From assembly GCA_937900045.1 (NCBI GenBank), contig CALCEB010000197.1, positions 1-14,734 on the forward strand: 14,734 bases of DNA, in the 5' to 3' direction. Within the stretch, counting starts at the first letter, position 1. Every line of letters starts with the position of its first letter. A program made the position numbers and the translations under genes. The notes below the pieces were generated by a model. The model saw only the letters and a program-made list of their open reading frames with translations, searched no databases and was not told the DNA's origin. Below are positions 1-7,553 of this stretch, piece after piece. The DNA comes from an uncultured Acidobacteriota bacterium. Its GTDB lineage: Bacteria; Acidobacteriota; Terriglobia; UBA7540.

Positions 1-347
1 ACCGCCACAGGGCAAGAGACAGGGTTTCGGCGGTGGGAACACCGCCGCGACAGCCCCGCACGGCGGATTTCCTGTAAAGGCGCTATCCTCAGCGCCGCAA
101 TAGGCCCCGAGTTTCTATAGCGGCTCTGCCACCCGGGGCGAATTACGCCCGCAGGGCTGTAGCGCCGCTCTATGACCGGCGACGGGCCGCCCCCACGCCC
201 GCCGAGCGCACAGTGGGGAGATGATGTTGGCCCGTTTGACTGTATTGACGGCTCTGCTGCCGCTATACTACTAATCCGGAAGTTCTTCTCCGCGCGCAAA
301 GATTTGTTTTGCTCGTCACTTGTCAGAAGGTGTGAAAAAATCCAGAA
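1..347. repeat. Gene-free GC-rich region with degenerate palindromic repeats
   Basis: No credible gene is seen here; an open frame from 172 runs through the repeats and has no family resemblance. Short palindromes are frequent. A perfect 8-bp stem, CGGCGGTG (28-35) with CACCGCCG (40-47), closes a GGAA tetraloop. GGCGCT (79-84) pairs with AGCGCC (91-96). TATAGCGGC (116-124) is inverted at 259-267, and a related GTAGCGCCGCT lies at 159-169. The pieces look like decayed copies of one or more GCGGCGCT-type intergenic repeats. The 116-267 inverted pair could be the ends of a small non-autonomous element, but no target duplication was found. Confidence 0.45.
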
Positions 348-348
348 A

Positions 349-428
349 TGTCATGCTGAGCGTAGCGAAGCATCTCGGCATTTACTGAAAACAAAATGCT
401 TAGATCCTTCGCTTCACTCAGGATGACA
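349..428. repeat. Dispersed 27-bp imperfect inverted repeat (Acidobacteriota-type)
   Basis: The left arm (349-375, beginning TGTCATGCTGAGCG) is the near reverse complement of the right arm (402-428, ending CTCAGGATGACA). By eye 23 of 27 positions match, around a 26-base AT-richer spacer. The unit TGTCATcCTGAGcgaAGCGAAGgATCT resembles an intergenic repeat I know to be very common in Acidobacteriota genomes; that link is from memory and was not searched. It lies 119 bases upstream of the first gene. The two arms are probably two head-to-head copies of the unit rather than a terminator, since no T tract follows. Confidence 0.7.
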
Positions 429-547
429 GGCACGGCGAGTTTATTCACAGGTTCTCACTGATCACTCGTCACTTTAAGTCGCGTAGTTCGAGCGATGCCG
501 CTCAAGGATATGAGGACCATTCAATTCTCTTCGGGAGTATCAACAGG

Positions 548-1525
548 ATGAAACCCAAAGTCTTCATCACCCGGCCCATGCCGGAGCCCGTCGTAAAGCG
601 CCTCGAAGATTACTGCGAGGTGGAATCGCACTCCGCGGACTCGCCCCTTCCTGAGAACGAGTTGGCCCGCATTTTGCGCGAGCATCGCATCGAAGGATTG
701 CTCCTGGCAGGGGCAAGAGTGACGGGCCAAGTGGTAAAGGAAGCTGCTCAGCTCCGCGTCGTGGCCAATGCCGGCGTGGGCTATGACAACGTGGACGTTG
801 CGGCGTGCAGCGCGCGCCGGATTCCGGTGACCAACACCGGCGGCGTCTTGGAGGAAACTACCGCCGACCTGGTCTTTGCTCTCCTGCTTTCTGTGGCGCG
901 GCGCGTGGTGGAAGGCGACCGCTTTATTCGCGAGGGCGGCTGGAAGCAATGGTCCTGGAGCCTGCTCTGGGGAAGCGATATTCATCACCGAACGCTCGGC
1001 ATCTACGGCTTCGGCAATATCGGTCAAGCCGTGGCGCGCCGGGCGCGCGGATTTTCCATGCGCATTCTATATCATTCCCGCCGCCGTGTTGACCGGGGCA
1101 TCGAACGCGAGATGGGCGCGGAGTACGTCAGCAAGGAAACTCTGCTCGCCGAATCCGATTTCATCACTCTCCACGTTCCTTATGCGCCCGAAACCCATCA
1201 CCTGATGGGCAAGACGGAGCTTGCCCTGATGAAGCCGTCGGCTTTCCTGATCAACACCGCGCGCGGCAAAGTGGTGGACGAGGCGGCCTTGGCGGAGGCG
1301 CTTGAATCCGGAGGGCTTGCCGGTGCGGGGCTTGACGTGTTTGAGGAGGAGCCGCAAATTCATCCTTCATTGCTGAAGTTGCCGAACGTCGTTCTGACCC
1401 CGCACGTGGGCAGCGGCACGGCAGCAACACGCTTGAAGATGGCGAGCCTGGCAGCGGAAAATTTGCTCGCCGCGCTTCAGGGCCGCCGCCCGCCCAACGT
1501 CGTGAATCCGGAAATCTACTGCTGA
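548..1525 (+). CDS. D-2-hydroxyacid dehydrogenase, glyoxylate/hydroxypyruvate reductase type
   Basis: This 325-residue NAD(P)-dependent enzyme belongs to the D-isomer-specific 2-hydroxyacid dehydrogenase family and is full length for it. The first catalytic-domain half (about 1-100) carries NAGVGYDN (74-81). The Rossmann half (about 100-285) has LGIYGFGNIG, with the dinucleotide loop GFGNIG at 154-159. The expected catalytic triad is present: Arg239 in NTARG, the Glu of DVFEEEP (264-269 region) and His286 in TPHVGSGT. Such enzymes reduce glyoxylate to glycolate or hydroxypyruvate to D-glycerate in the cytoplasm. The glycerate kinase 63 bases downstream favours hydroxypyruvate reduction here. 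The ATG has GGGAG about ten bases upstream. A phosphoglycerate dehydrogenase is less likely, because there is no C-terminal ACT or ASB domain. Exact substrate cannot be read from sequence. Confidence 0.92.
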   Translation: MKPKVFITRPMPEPVVKRLEDYCEVESHSADSPLPENELARILREHRIEGLLLAGARVTGQVVKEAAQLRVVANAGVGYDNVDVAACSARRIPVTNTGGVLEETTADLVFALLLSVARRVVEGDRFIREGGWKQWSWSLLWGSDIHHRTLGIYGFGNIGQAVARRARGFSMRILYHSRRRVDRGIEREMGAEYVSKETLLAESDFITLHVPYAPETHHLMGKTELALMKPSAFLINTARGKVVDEAALAEALESGGLAGAGLDVFEEEPQIHPSLLKLPNVVLTPHVGSGTAATRLKMASLAAENLLAALQGRRPPNVVNPEIYC

Positions 1526-1588
1526 GGGAGGGACGCTTGCGTTTGGGGTGAACGTCTCCAATAATTGATTCGGGGAACATTTAATAAA

Positions 1589-2941
1589 ATGGCAACTCAA
1601 CGAGCCTCGGTTTCACCTGCCGCCCCTTTGTATCCCAAAGGCCGGCAGGCCGTTCAACAGATCTTCATGGAAACCATGGCGCGGCTTGATGTTCACAGGG
1701 CGATGCTGCGCAAGATTGACTTCTCCATGGGCACGCTCACAGCCGGGGATGTGGCATTTGAAATTCTAAAGCCGTCCCGGGTGATTGCTTTCGGCAAAGC
1801 CGCAAACAGCATGGCCGCGTCGCTTATAGAAATTATGGGTGGCATGATTGAGGCCGGAGTTGTGATATCTCCCGTCGGGCCGACGAGGAAGCTCGACCGG
1901 TTTCAGTACTTCGTGGGCGGGCATCCTTACCCCACCCCCGGCAGCCTTGAGGGCGCTGAGGCGGCGTTGCAGTTGGTTGCGGGATTGAAACCCGAAGACC
2001 TTGTAATCTTCCTGGTTTCGGGCGGCGGCTCCGCCATGCTGGAGAAGCCGCTCCAAGCCTCGGTCACTCTGGGGGACCTGATAGAGTTCTATCGCGTGCT
2101 GGTTACCGGCGGAGTGCCAATCGAGCGGATGAACGTCCTTCGCAAACACATCTCCGCTGTGAAAGGCGGACGGCTGGCGTTGGCTGCGAGCCCGGCGCGC
2201 CAGCTCACCATTTACATTTCGGACGTCCCTCCTGATTTCTCCTCCATGGTGGCCTCGGGACCTGCCGTGGCTGACGAGTCCACCACCGGCGAATGCTACG
2301 AAATTGCGGACCAGTATCAACTGGTTGAAAAGTTTCCAGCGCGCATCCGGAGCCAGTTTACGGAGAGAACTTTGGAAGAAACTCCCAAGCCGTGGGACAA
2401 ACTCTTCGCCCCCTCAAAAATGTTCTGCCTGCTATCCAACACCGACGCCGTGGAGGCCGCCAAGGAAATTGCAAGACGCTTCAAGTTTGAGAGCGAAGTG
2501 GACTCGGGCTTGTGGGATGCGGATTACCGCCAGGTGGCAGACCAGAATCTGGAATCGCTCGGGCGGCTCGCCCGCAAGCATCCGGGAAAGCCGGTTTGCC
2601 TAGTGGTCGGGGGTGAGGTCACCTGTCCAGTGACGGGCCGCGGCTTGGGCGGACGCAATCAAGCTTATGTGCTCTATGCCGCGGGAAAAATTGCGGACCA
2701 GTTTCGAGTCGTCTTGAGCGCGGGCACTGACGGTCGCGATGGCAACAGCCCTTCGAGCGGCGCCGTAGCGGACGGGAACACGGTGAGGCGCGCATCGGCC
2801 TTGGGCATGGACCCGGCCGCCTTTCTCGCGGATAGCGACTCCTACCATTTCTTCCGGACCTTGGGCGACACCATCGAGACAGGATTCACGGACAACAATG
2901 TCCGTGATCTGCGGTTGTGGTTGGACTTCAATCATGGTTGA
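1589..2941 (+). CDS. gckA: Glycerate 2-kinase (MOFRL / DUF4147 family)
   Basis: This 450-residue cytoplasmic kinase phosphorylates D-glycerate to 2-phosphoglycerate with ATP, feeding lower glycolysis. It has the family's two parts. The N-terminal DUF4147 domain carries VIAFGKAA (65-72), the glycine-rich VSGGGSAM (143-150), the RKHISAVKGG stretch (185-194) and SDVPPD (211-216). The C-terminal MOFRL domain carries GGEVTCPVTGRGLGGRNQ (341-358), AGTDGRDGN (378-386), GAVADG (391-396) and TGFTDNNVRDL (431-441). The last motif is usually TGPT.TNV.DL, so Phe433 and Asp435 are mild deviations. The frame can also open at TTG 1565, but ATG 1589 has GGGGAA upstream (1572-1577) and is preferred. It follows the hydroxyacid dehydrogenase by 63 bases and probably shares its transcript. 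Confidence 0.93.
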   Translation: MATQRASVSPAAPLYPKGRQAVQQIFMETMARLDVHRAMLRKIDFSMGTLTAGDVAFEILKPSRVIAFGKAANSMAASLIEIMGGMIEAGVVISPVGPTRKLDRFQYFVGGHPYPTPGSLEGAEAALQLVAGLKPEDLVIFLVSGGGSAMLEKPLQASVTLGDLIEFYRVLVTGGVPIERMNVLRKHISAVKGGRLALAASPARQLTIYISDVPPDFSSMVASGPAVADESTTGECYEIADQYQLVEKFPARIRSQFTERTLEETPKPWDKLFAPSKMFCLLSNTDAVEAAKEIARRFKFESEVDSGLWDADYRQVADQNLESLGRLARKHPGKPVCLVVGGEVTCPVTGRGLGGRNQAYVLYAAGKIADQFRVVLSAGTDGRDGNSPSSGAVADGNTVRRASALGMDPAAFLADSDSYHFFRTLGDTIETGFTDNNVRDLRLWLDFNHG

Positions 2942-2968
2942 GACTCATACGTGGTGTGGCAACCTGGT

Positions 2969-3023
2969 CCCCTTATAGTTCTAAGCCGGGCGCCTGAGGC
3001 GCCCGGCTTAGAACTATAAGGGG
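2969..3023. repeat. Perfect 26-bp inverted repeat (hairpin) between kinase and reductase genes
   Basis: The left arm 2969-2994 (starts CCCCTTATAGTTCTAAG) and right arm 2998-3023 (ends CTATAAGGGG) are exact reverse complements across 26 bases, separated only by TGA (2995-2997). The GC-rich core GCCGGGCGCC / GGCGCCCGGC sits at the loop end. No T run follows on either strand, so a classical rho-independent terminator is unlikely. The perfect pairing suggests a recently inserted palindromic repeat, or an RNA hairpin that uncouples the kinase from the downstream reductase by processing. Confidence 0.85.
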
Positions 3024-3083
3024 CTCTGATTGGACGATGTGCCGTTATTTTCGATCTGAACATTTCAATAAACAGGAGGACAG

Positions 3084-4001
3084 ATGGCTGAATCGATCGG
3101 TTTCATTGGATTGGGAATTATGGGGCAGCCGATGGCGCTGAACCTGCTCAAAGCAGGGCACCGCCTGACGGTCTACAATCGCACGCAGAGCAAGTCTGGG
3201 CCGTTGGAGAAGGCCGGGGCGCGTGTTGCCTCAAGCCCCGCCGAAGCCGTGCGGGAAGCGGATATCATCATGAGCATCGTCAGTGACACGGCAGCGATGG
3301 AGGAAGTGGTTCTAGGCAAGGACGGCATCCTGCAAAGCGTTCGCTCCGGCGCCGTGCTGATCGATTCGAGCACCATCAGCCCCGTGGCCAGCCGCAAGTT
3401 CGCCTGCCACCTCGCCGGCAAGGGCGCGTCGATGCTGGATGCTCCGGTAACAGGCAGCAAGCACGGCGCGTTGGCTGGTGAGTTGACCTTCATGATCGGC
3501 GGCGAGCGTTCGACGCTTGACCGCGTGATGCCGGTGCTACGGCTACTCGGCAAAAAGCATATCCATTGCGGCGCGAACGGCGCTGGACTGGCCGCCAAAC
3601 TCGCGCAGAATGCTATCCAGGCCACCATGGTGGAAGTCTTCTGCGAAGGATTTGTGCTCGCCACAAAGGGCGGAGTAAAACCTGAAACCATGCTCGAAAT
3701 CATTCAATCCAGCATGGCCCGCGCCACCCTGACGGACTTCAAAGCGCCTTTCATCTTCAAGGGAGATTTCACGCCTTACTTTCCGCTTAAGCTGATGCAC
3801 AAGGATCTGGAATTGGCCATGGAATCTGCTTACGCCCAGAACGTTCCCATGCCCACCGCCGCTGCCGTGAAGGAAGTCTACGGAGCGGCCAAAGCGCAGG
3901 GCAAGGGCGATCTCGATTACGCGGCGGTCATCACCTTCCTTGAAGAATTGGCGGGCGTAAAAGTGCGCGCCACCGCCGCCAGCGCCGAACACGGAGCCTG
4001 A
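3084..4001 (+). CDS. NAD(P)-dependent beta-hydroxyacid dehydrogenase, tartronate semialdehyde reductase (GarR/GlxR) type
   Basis: This 305-residue cytoplasmic oxidoreductase belongs to the 3-hydroxyisobutyrate dehydrogenase superfamily. The N-terminal Rossmann domain opens with IGFIGLGIMGQPMA (5-18, loop GLGIMG 9-14). The substrate-binding motif is DAPVTGSKHGA (119-129). The catalytic segment GAGLAAKLAQN gives Lys172 and Asn176, and the all-helical C-terminal domain has KDLELA (240-245). The length is typical. A strong AGGAGG (3074-3079) precedes the ATG. Next to glycerate kinase, the natural reading is 2-hydroxy-3-oxopropionate (tartronate semialdehyde) reduction to D-glycerate. The VTGSKHGA variant rather than VSGG also fits glyoxylate or succinic semialdehyde reductases, or a 3-hydroxyisobutyrate dehydrogenase. 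The family is firm and the substrate is inferred. Confidence 0.9.
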   Translation: MAESIGFIGLGIMGQPMALNLLKAGHRLTVYNRTQSKSGPLEKAGARVASSPAEAVREADIIMSIVSDTAAMEEVVLGKDGILQSVRSGAVLIDSSTISPVASRKFACHLAGKGASMLDAPVTGSKHGALAGELTFMIGGERSTLDRVMPVLRLLGKKHIHCGANGAGLAAKLAQNAIQATMVEVFCEGFVLATKGGVKPETMLEIIQSSMARATLTDFKAPFIFKGDFTPYFPLKLMHKDLELAMESAYAQNVPMPTAAAVKEVYGAAKAQGKGDLDYAAVITFLEELAGVKVRATAASAEHGA

Positions 4002-4002
4002 C

Positions 4003-4725
4003 TTGAAACGACGGGCAGCAGACGCCGAACGGAAAACCGCGCCAGTGAACTTGCCAGTGCCCACCGTGGTCGTCGGCGGCCACACGCGGAACATCGGCAA
4101 AACGTCGGTCGTCGAGGGGATCATCCGCGAGTTGCCATCCCTCAACTGGACAGCCGTGAAGATTACCCAATATGGTCATGGCGTGTGCTCTCGCGATGGC
4201 CATAGCTGCCAATGCAAACCCCGGCGGCACGCCTTCGAAATCAGCGAAGAATCAGACGCTCGCGGGCATAGTGATACTTGCCGCTTCCTCGCCGCAGGCG
4301 CGGTGCGATCCCTCTGGTTGCGCGTCCGCGCCGGCCAACTCGGGGACGCCGTGCCGGCGCTTTTCCAGGCTGTGGAGAATTCCGCAAACGTCATTTTGGA
4401 GAGCAACAGCATCCTGCAATTCATCAAGCCGTCGCTCTTCCTGATGGTATTGGACAGCTCGCAGAGGGATTTCAAATTAGCAGCCCAGAAGGCGCTCAGC
4501 TCTGCGGATGCGCTGGTGGCGGCGGGAGGGAAACTACACTGGAATTTGTGGTCCGAAATTGATTTTCAAGATGCCAAGCAGAAGCCCGTCTTTCCTATGG
4601 ATCTTCAGCACGGGCCAGGACTCGCGCTGTGTGAGTTTACCCGTGATGCTGTGAACCGGGCCGGTGAAGACCGGCGCCGGGCCGGCAATTCCCGGGTGGT
4701 TATTGCGCCGGGCAAACCGGCATAA
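4003..4725 (+). CDS. SIMIBI-type P-loop NTPase, MobB/BioD-like, with cysteine cluster; function unknown
   Basis: This 240-residue protein starts at a TTG one base after the upstream stop, with ACGGAG (3991-3996) six bases before it, so it is probably co-translated with the reductase. The loop VVVGGHTRNIGKTSVV (22-37) has the form G-x5-GKT of dethiobiotin-synthase/MobB-like NTPases rather than the usual G-x4-GKT. As in MobB, a segment of the form DTCRFLAAGA (91-100) follows, then a beta-strand ending ILESNSIL (131-138) and a hydrophobic LFLMVLDSS strand (145-153). Unusual features are four cysteines: Cys62, Cys69 and Cys71 in the stretch after KITQYGHG, plus Cys93, with His67 near the first three. 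They could bind metal. It could act in molybdenum cofactor delivery, as MobB does, or in activating a partner enzyme. I do not recognise a named family, and the function is not assignable. Confidence 0.75.
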   Translation: MKRRAADAERKTAPVNLPVPTVVVGGHTRNIGKTSVVEGIIRELPSLNWTAVKITQYGHGVCSRDGHSCQCKPRRHAFEISEESDARGHSDTCRFLAAGAVRSLWLRVRAGQLGDAVPALFQAVENSANVILESNSILQFIKPSLFLMVLDSSQRDFKLAAQKALSSADALVAAGGKLHWNLWSEIDFQDAKQKPVFPMDLQHGPGLALCEFTRDAVNRAGEDRRRAGNSRVVIAPGKPA

Positions 4726-4773
4726 GGCGGGTTTTGCTTATGTGCATGGATTATTCATGAAGTTCCATTCGAA

Positions 4774-4811
4774 GACTGGAAGGGCACGGTTTTAACCTTG
4801 CCCTTCCGGTC
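4774..4811. terminator. Hairpin between convergent genes, possible bidirectional terminator
   Basis: GACTGGAAGGGCACGG (4774-4789) pairs with the segment 4796-4811 (CCTTGCCCTTCCGGTC) at about 14 of 16 positions, with a 6-base loop of T and A. It lies between the stop of the P-loop gene (4725) and the stop of the DUF4340 gene (4841), which run toward each other. That position fits a shared terminator. Neither strand has a proper T tract after the stem, so intrinsic termination is uncertain. Confidence 0.5.
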
Positions 4812-4840
4812 ATACAGGGGAAGTCGATCAATGGTCCATG

Positions 4841-6178
4841 TCAAAAATTCCCCAGAGACTTCACAATGGAGTCGAGTGTTTTTTTGGAAATCTCGCTGGG
4901 TAAAACATCATCCGAGCGGCGCGCGTAAAGGTTGCCATTCTGCTGCGCCAGGTCCACGGTCTCCGTTTGGTTCTTGTCGCCAAACGTCACCTTGATGCTG
5001 TAGCCAGCCTTGTCCAGGCCGAACGGTTTGAAGTCGCCGGGTTTCGCTTGGGGGAAAGATTCCGCGCGCAGATCGTTGAGATCGGAAAGGAACGTCTGCA
5101 TCTTTCCGGTATCCACGGCCTGCGATTTCGGCGAGCTTTCCTTCCACTGTCCGTTCTGTTTGTCGAACACGAAATGGTCCTTGGGAGTTTGGATGTCCAC
5201 GTGTTTCACGTCATACGTCTCCCAGGACCACAGCTTTTTTTCACGGAGGTCATCGGCGCTCTTCTGGAACTGGCTGAAGAAATCCTGCGTGACGGTAAAG
5301 ACCGGGTCAAGCGCAGAATTCATGGCGTCGTAATAATCGCCGTCTTTCTTGCCGAGCGCCACCGTTTGCGTCCCGCCCGGTCCGGTAAGCGTCAGGCGCA
5401 GAGCGGGATTCGTGAAGCCATACGGCGCGTCATTTTTTTTGTCTTCGCTGACGATGCTGTTCATGGTCTCGGTGCGGAGCTTATCCACCATCGTTTCGAT
5501 GGCGTAAGAACTGGCACGAACGGCGGGAGGCAAATCGAGTTCCCATACGCCTTCGGGGTTTTTGGTCAAAGTATAACGGTCCGGGCCGGCGACCGCCTGA
5601 ATCTTCTGCAGTTGATCGGCCGGAAGAGTCATTACGTGAGTATCTCGCAAGTCAAAAAGCGTCTGCACCAACGAGGTGTGTGCATATTCCGGAAGCTCCA
5701 CCACCCTCGGATTGCCCGCCACCTGGGCATAGAGGCCCTCCCCCGTCGGCGTCATATCGCCGAGCAGAACGGTAAGCTTTTGCGGTTTCCCGCTTGAGGT
5801 GATATCGATGGTTTCCGCGGCGGGGTCCAGGCCGAAATCCTTGACGCTAGCAGGGTGGGGATCGACGACTTCGCTCACGGTTGCCGTCGTGAGGCTCTGC
5901 AGGAAATTCCGGATCTTCTCCTGCCCGGCCGCAATATTCGGGGGCGCGACGATGGACCAGTTCTTCCCCACCCGCTGGCAGGTGATAGGCCTTCCATCCC
6001 GGGGCGTGAGGGTGAAGGACGTGATCTCGCTCGTCTTGAGCGGCACGATTAATTGGGAAGCGGGAGTGGAACTCTTGGCCTTTTTCTTCTTGTGCCACTG
6101 GTCCCAGTGAGTGAGGGTAAAAAAGAGCGCGGCAAAAATCACCAACGCCCCGATCGTCTTGAGGTAACTCCTATTCAT
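4841..6178 (-). CDS. DUF4340 domain membrane-anchored protein of a Gld-type ABC cluster
   Basis: This 445-residue protein has one N-terminal membrane segment (about 8-23), a basic KKKKAK stretch (30-35) and a large region expected outside the membrane. Three divergent internal units are visible, each with a G(L/F)-x-(P/K) start and a small strand ending in an aromatic motif. They are DFGLDPA...LLGDMTPTGEGLYAQV (114-153), PYGFTNPALRLTL...ALGKKDGDYYDAM, and KPFGLDKAGYSIKV...NGNLYARR near the C-terminus. This is the DUF4340 pattern. The start is the ATG whose last two bases overlap the upstream TGA (ATGA at 6178-6175), with GGAG six bases before. A start 15 bases further upstream is open but less likely. 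Last gene of the ATPase-permease-GldG-like operon; its molecular role is unknown. Confidence 0.85.
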   Translation of the reverse strand: MNRSYLKTIGALVIFAALFFTLTHWDQWHKKKKAKSSTPASQLIVPLKTSEITSFTLTPRDGRPITCQRVGKNWSIVAPPNIAAGQEKIRNFLQSLTTATVSEVVDPHPASVKDFGLDPAAETIDITSSGKPQKLTVLLGDMTPTGEGLYAQVAGNPRVVELPEYAHTSLVQTLFDLRDTHVMTLPADQLQKIQAVAGPDRYTLTKNPEGVWELDLPPAVRASSYAIETMVDKLRTETMNSIVSEDKKNDAPYGFTNPALRLTLTGPGGTQTVALGKKDGDYYDAMNSALDPVFTVTQDFFSQFQKSADDLREKKLWSWETYDVKHVDIQTPKDHFVFDKQNGQWKESSPKSQAVDTGKMQTFLSDLNDLRAESFPQAKPGDFKPFGLDKAGYSIKVTFGDKNQTETVDLAQQNGNLYARRSDDVLPSEISKKTLDSIVKSLGNF

Positions 6179-7551
6179 CGGCGGCTCCACCAAACGAAAA
6201 CACCAACGATGATGATGATCAGCGGGATGGCAGCCGTGCGAGCCAACAACCCGGACATCTGGCGTCCCGTAAGATTCAGGTGCTGAGGCTCTGGAGGCTT
6301 GGGCCGGATGGAGATCAGGTCTTCATTCGCAGAAAGCCAATCCACCATGTTCATCACCAGATCGCGGTTGCCTTGGAAGTCCAAGTAGGCGTTCGAAGCC
6401 ATCAACGAAGTTCCCACGGCCACGAACCGCCCTTCTTTTTTGCTATCGCCGGAAGCGGTGTTCACCGTACCCGCCAAAGCCACCGTCAGAGGGCCCTTGA
6501 TATCCTTGCCCGGGCGGTAAGAAACCTCGCGCATTTGCAAATTGAAGCCCATCACCCCGTAGCTCTGCGCCGAGGTTTCGCAGAGCGAATCCACCGTGAC
6601 GCCTTGCTTAAACTCCTTTCCGATCTCAAAGGAGCGCGAAATGGGAAAAAGCGTAGCCGTTCGTTCCAGCGGCTGAACGATGGGATTCGATCCGTACTTG
6701 ACAATCAGCGGCATGCTCGGATTGGTCCCGAAGATTTGTGAGACGGGATTCTGATCAATCACCAAGTCGTTTTGCAGGGTCACATTTTCGTCCTGGAAAA
6801 GCTTAGCGAGGATGGGCATGTCCACGCCGGCGTCCAGCAGCAACAGAACGCGGCCCCCGCCCTGGATGTATTTCTCAATCAGGTCCACCTCTTGAGGCAG
6901 ATAATCCTTCTTCGGTCCCGCGATGACCAGAAGTGAGCAGTCTGGCGGAATCTGCATGGTCTGCAGGAGGACTACGGTTTTGGTGTTGCTATCCTCGGCA
7001 GTCAGGGCCTGCTTCAGTTTCTGGTATCCGAAGCGGTCCGGGCTGTCCAGGTTGCGCTCGCCGTGGCCTTGGACAAAATAGACGGTCTTGGTGCCCTTCA
7101 GCAGCCGGATCAGCGAATTGGTAATGGCCTGCTCCGTAGCTGACTCAGCTTCCAGATGGCGGGCGCCTGCGGCCACGTAAATCGAGCCATAGCTCCTCAC
7201 CCCGAATTCCTTGGCCAAAGTAGGATCGCGGTCCGGATCCACGTAGCGCACCGAAACATTCGGCGAAGCCGAGGAATAAAGGCCCAACAAATCTTTGCGC
7301 GCCTTAAACGCATCGGCCCGGTCAAAGACATATAAGGTGACGGGCTGGCGGAGCCCTTTGAGGATTTTCAGCGTTTGCGCCGAAAGCGAAAATTGCTTGT
7401 TCGGCGTCAAATCCCAATGCACGTCGTGCTGGTTGGCGAACCAATTCGCCAGCACGATAATGCCGATGACCACGATCAGATAAATAACGAAATTCGTACC
7501 CCGTAGGACCCGGTTGCGGGGACGGGATGGTTGTTGCCGGTTGTCCGCCAT
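6175..7551 (-). CDS. GldG-like ABC transporter auxiliary membrane protein
   Basis: This 458-residue protein matches the gliding-type ABC auxiliary subunit plan: an N-terminal membrane helix (about 21-38), a large extracytoplasmic ABC_transp_aux-type domain, and a C-terminal helix (about 438-455) followed by WWSRR. Family hallmarks are HWDLTPNKQFSLSAQT (45-60) just after the first helix, the motif YFVQGHGERNL (158-168) and GGGRVLLLLDAG (231-242). In related systems this subunit works with an ABC-2 permease and ATPase at the inner membrane. The start ATG lies 2 bases from the permease stop, with GGGGAGG eight bases before it inside the permease gene, indicating translational coupling. Its stop overlaps the DUF4340 start by 4 bases. 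The family call is secure; the substrate is unknown. Confidence 0.88.
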   Translation of the reverse strand: MADNRQQPSRPRNRVLRGTNFVIYLIVVIGIIVLANWFANQHDVHWDLTPNKQFSLSAQTLKILKGLRQPVTLYVFDRADAFKARKDLLGLYSSASPNVSVRYVDPDRDPTLAKEFGVRSYGSIYVAAGARHLEAESATEQAITNSLIRLLKGTKTVYFVQGHGERNLDSPDRFGYQKLKQALTAEDSNTKTVVLLQTMQIPPDCSLLVIAGPKKDYLPQEVDLIEKYIQGGGRVLLLLDAGVDMPILAKLFQDENVTLQNDLVIDQNPVSQIFGTNPSMPLIVKYGSNPIVQPLERTATLFPISRSFEIGKEFKQGVTVDSLCETSAQSYGVMGFNLQMREVSYRPGKDIKGPLTVALAGTVNTASGDSKKEGRFVAVGTSLMASNAYLDFQGNRDLVMNMVDWLSANEDLISIRPKPPEPQHLNLTGRQMSGLLARTAAIPLIIIIVGVFVWWSRR

Positions 7552-7553
7552 AA

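Noticed and set aside
172..426. 84-codon open frame on the + strand in the first gene-free region
   Set aside because: It runs through the palindromic debris and into the 349-428 repeat, has no ribosome binding site and resembles no protein family.
1565..1588. TTG start extending the glycerate kinase by 8 residues
   Set aside because: ATG 1589 has GGGGAA upstream at workable distance, while the TTG has none.
4967..5797. 276-codon frame antisense to the DUF4340 gene
   Set aside because: It is fully opposite a convincing gene, and its translation is Arg/His/Leu-rich with no family motif, as expected for an antisense shadow at this GC content.
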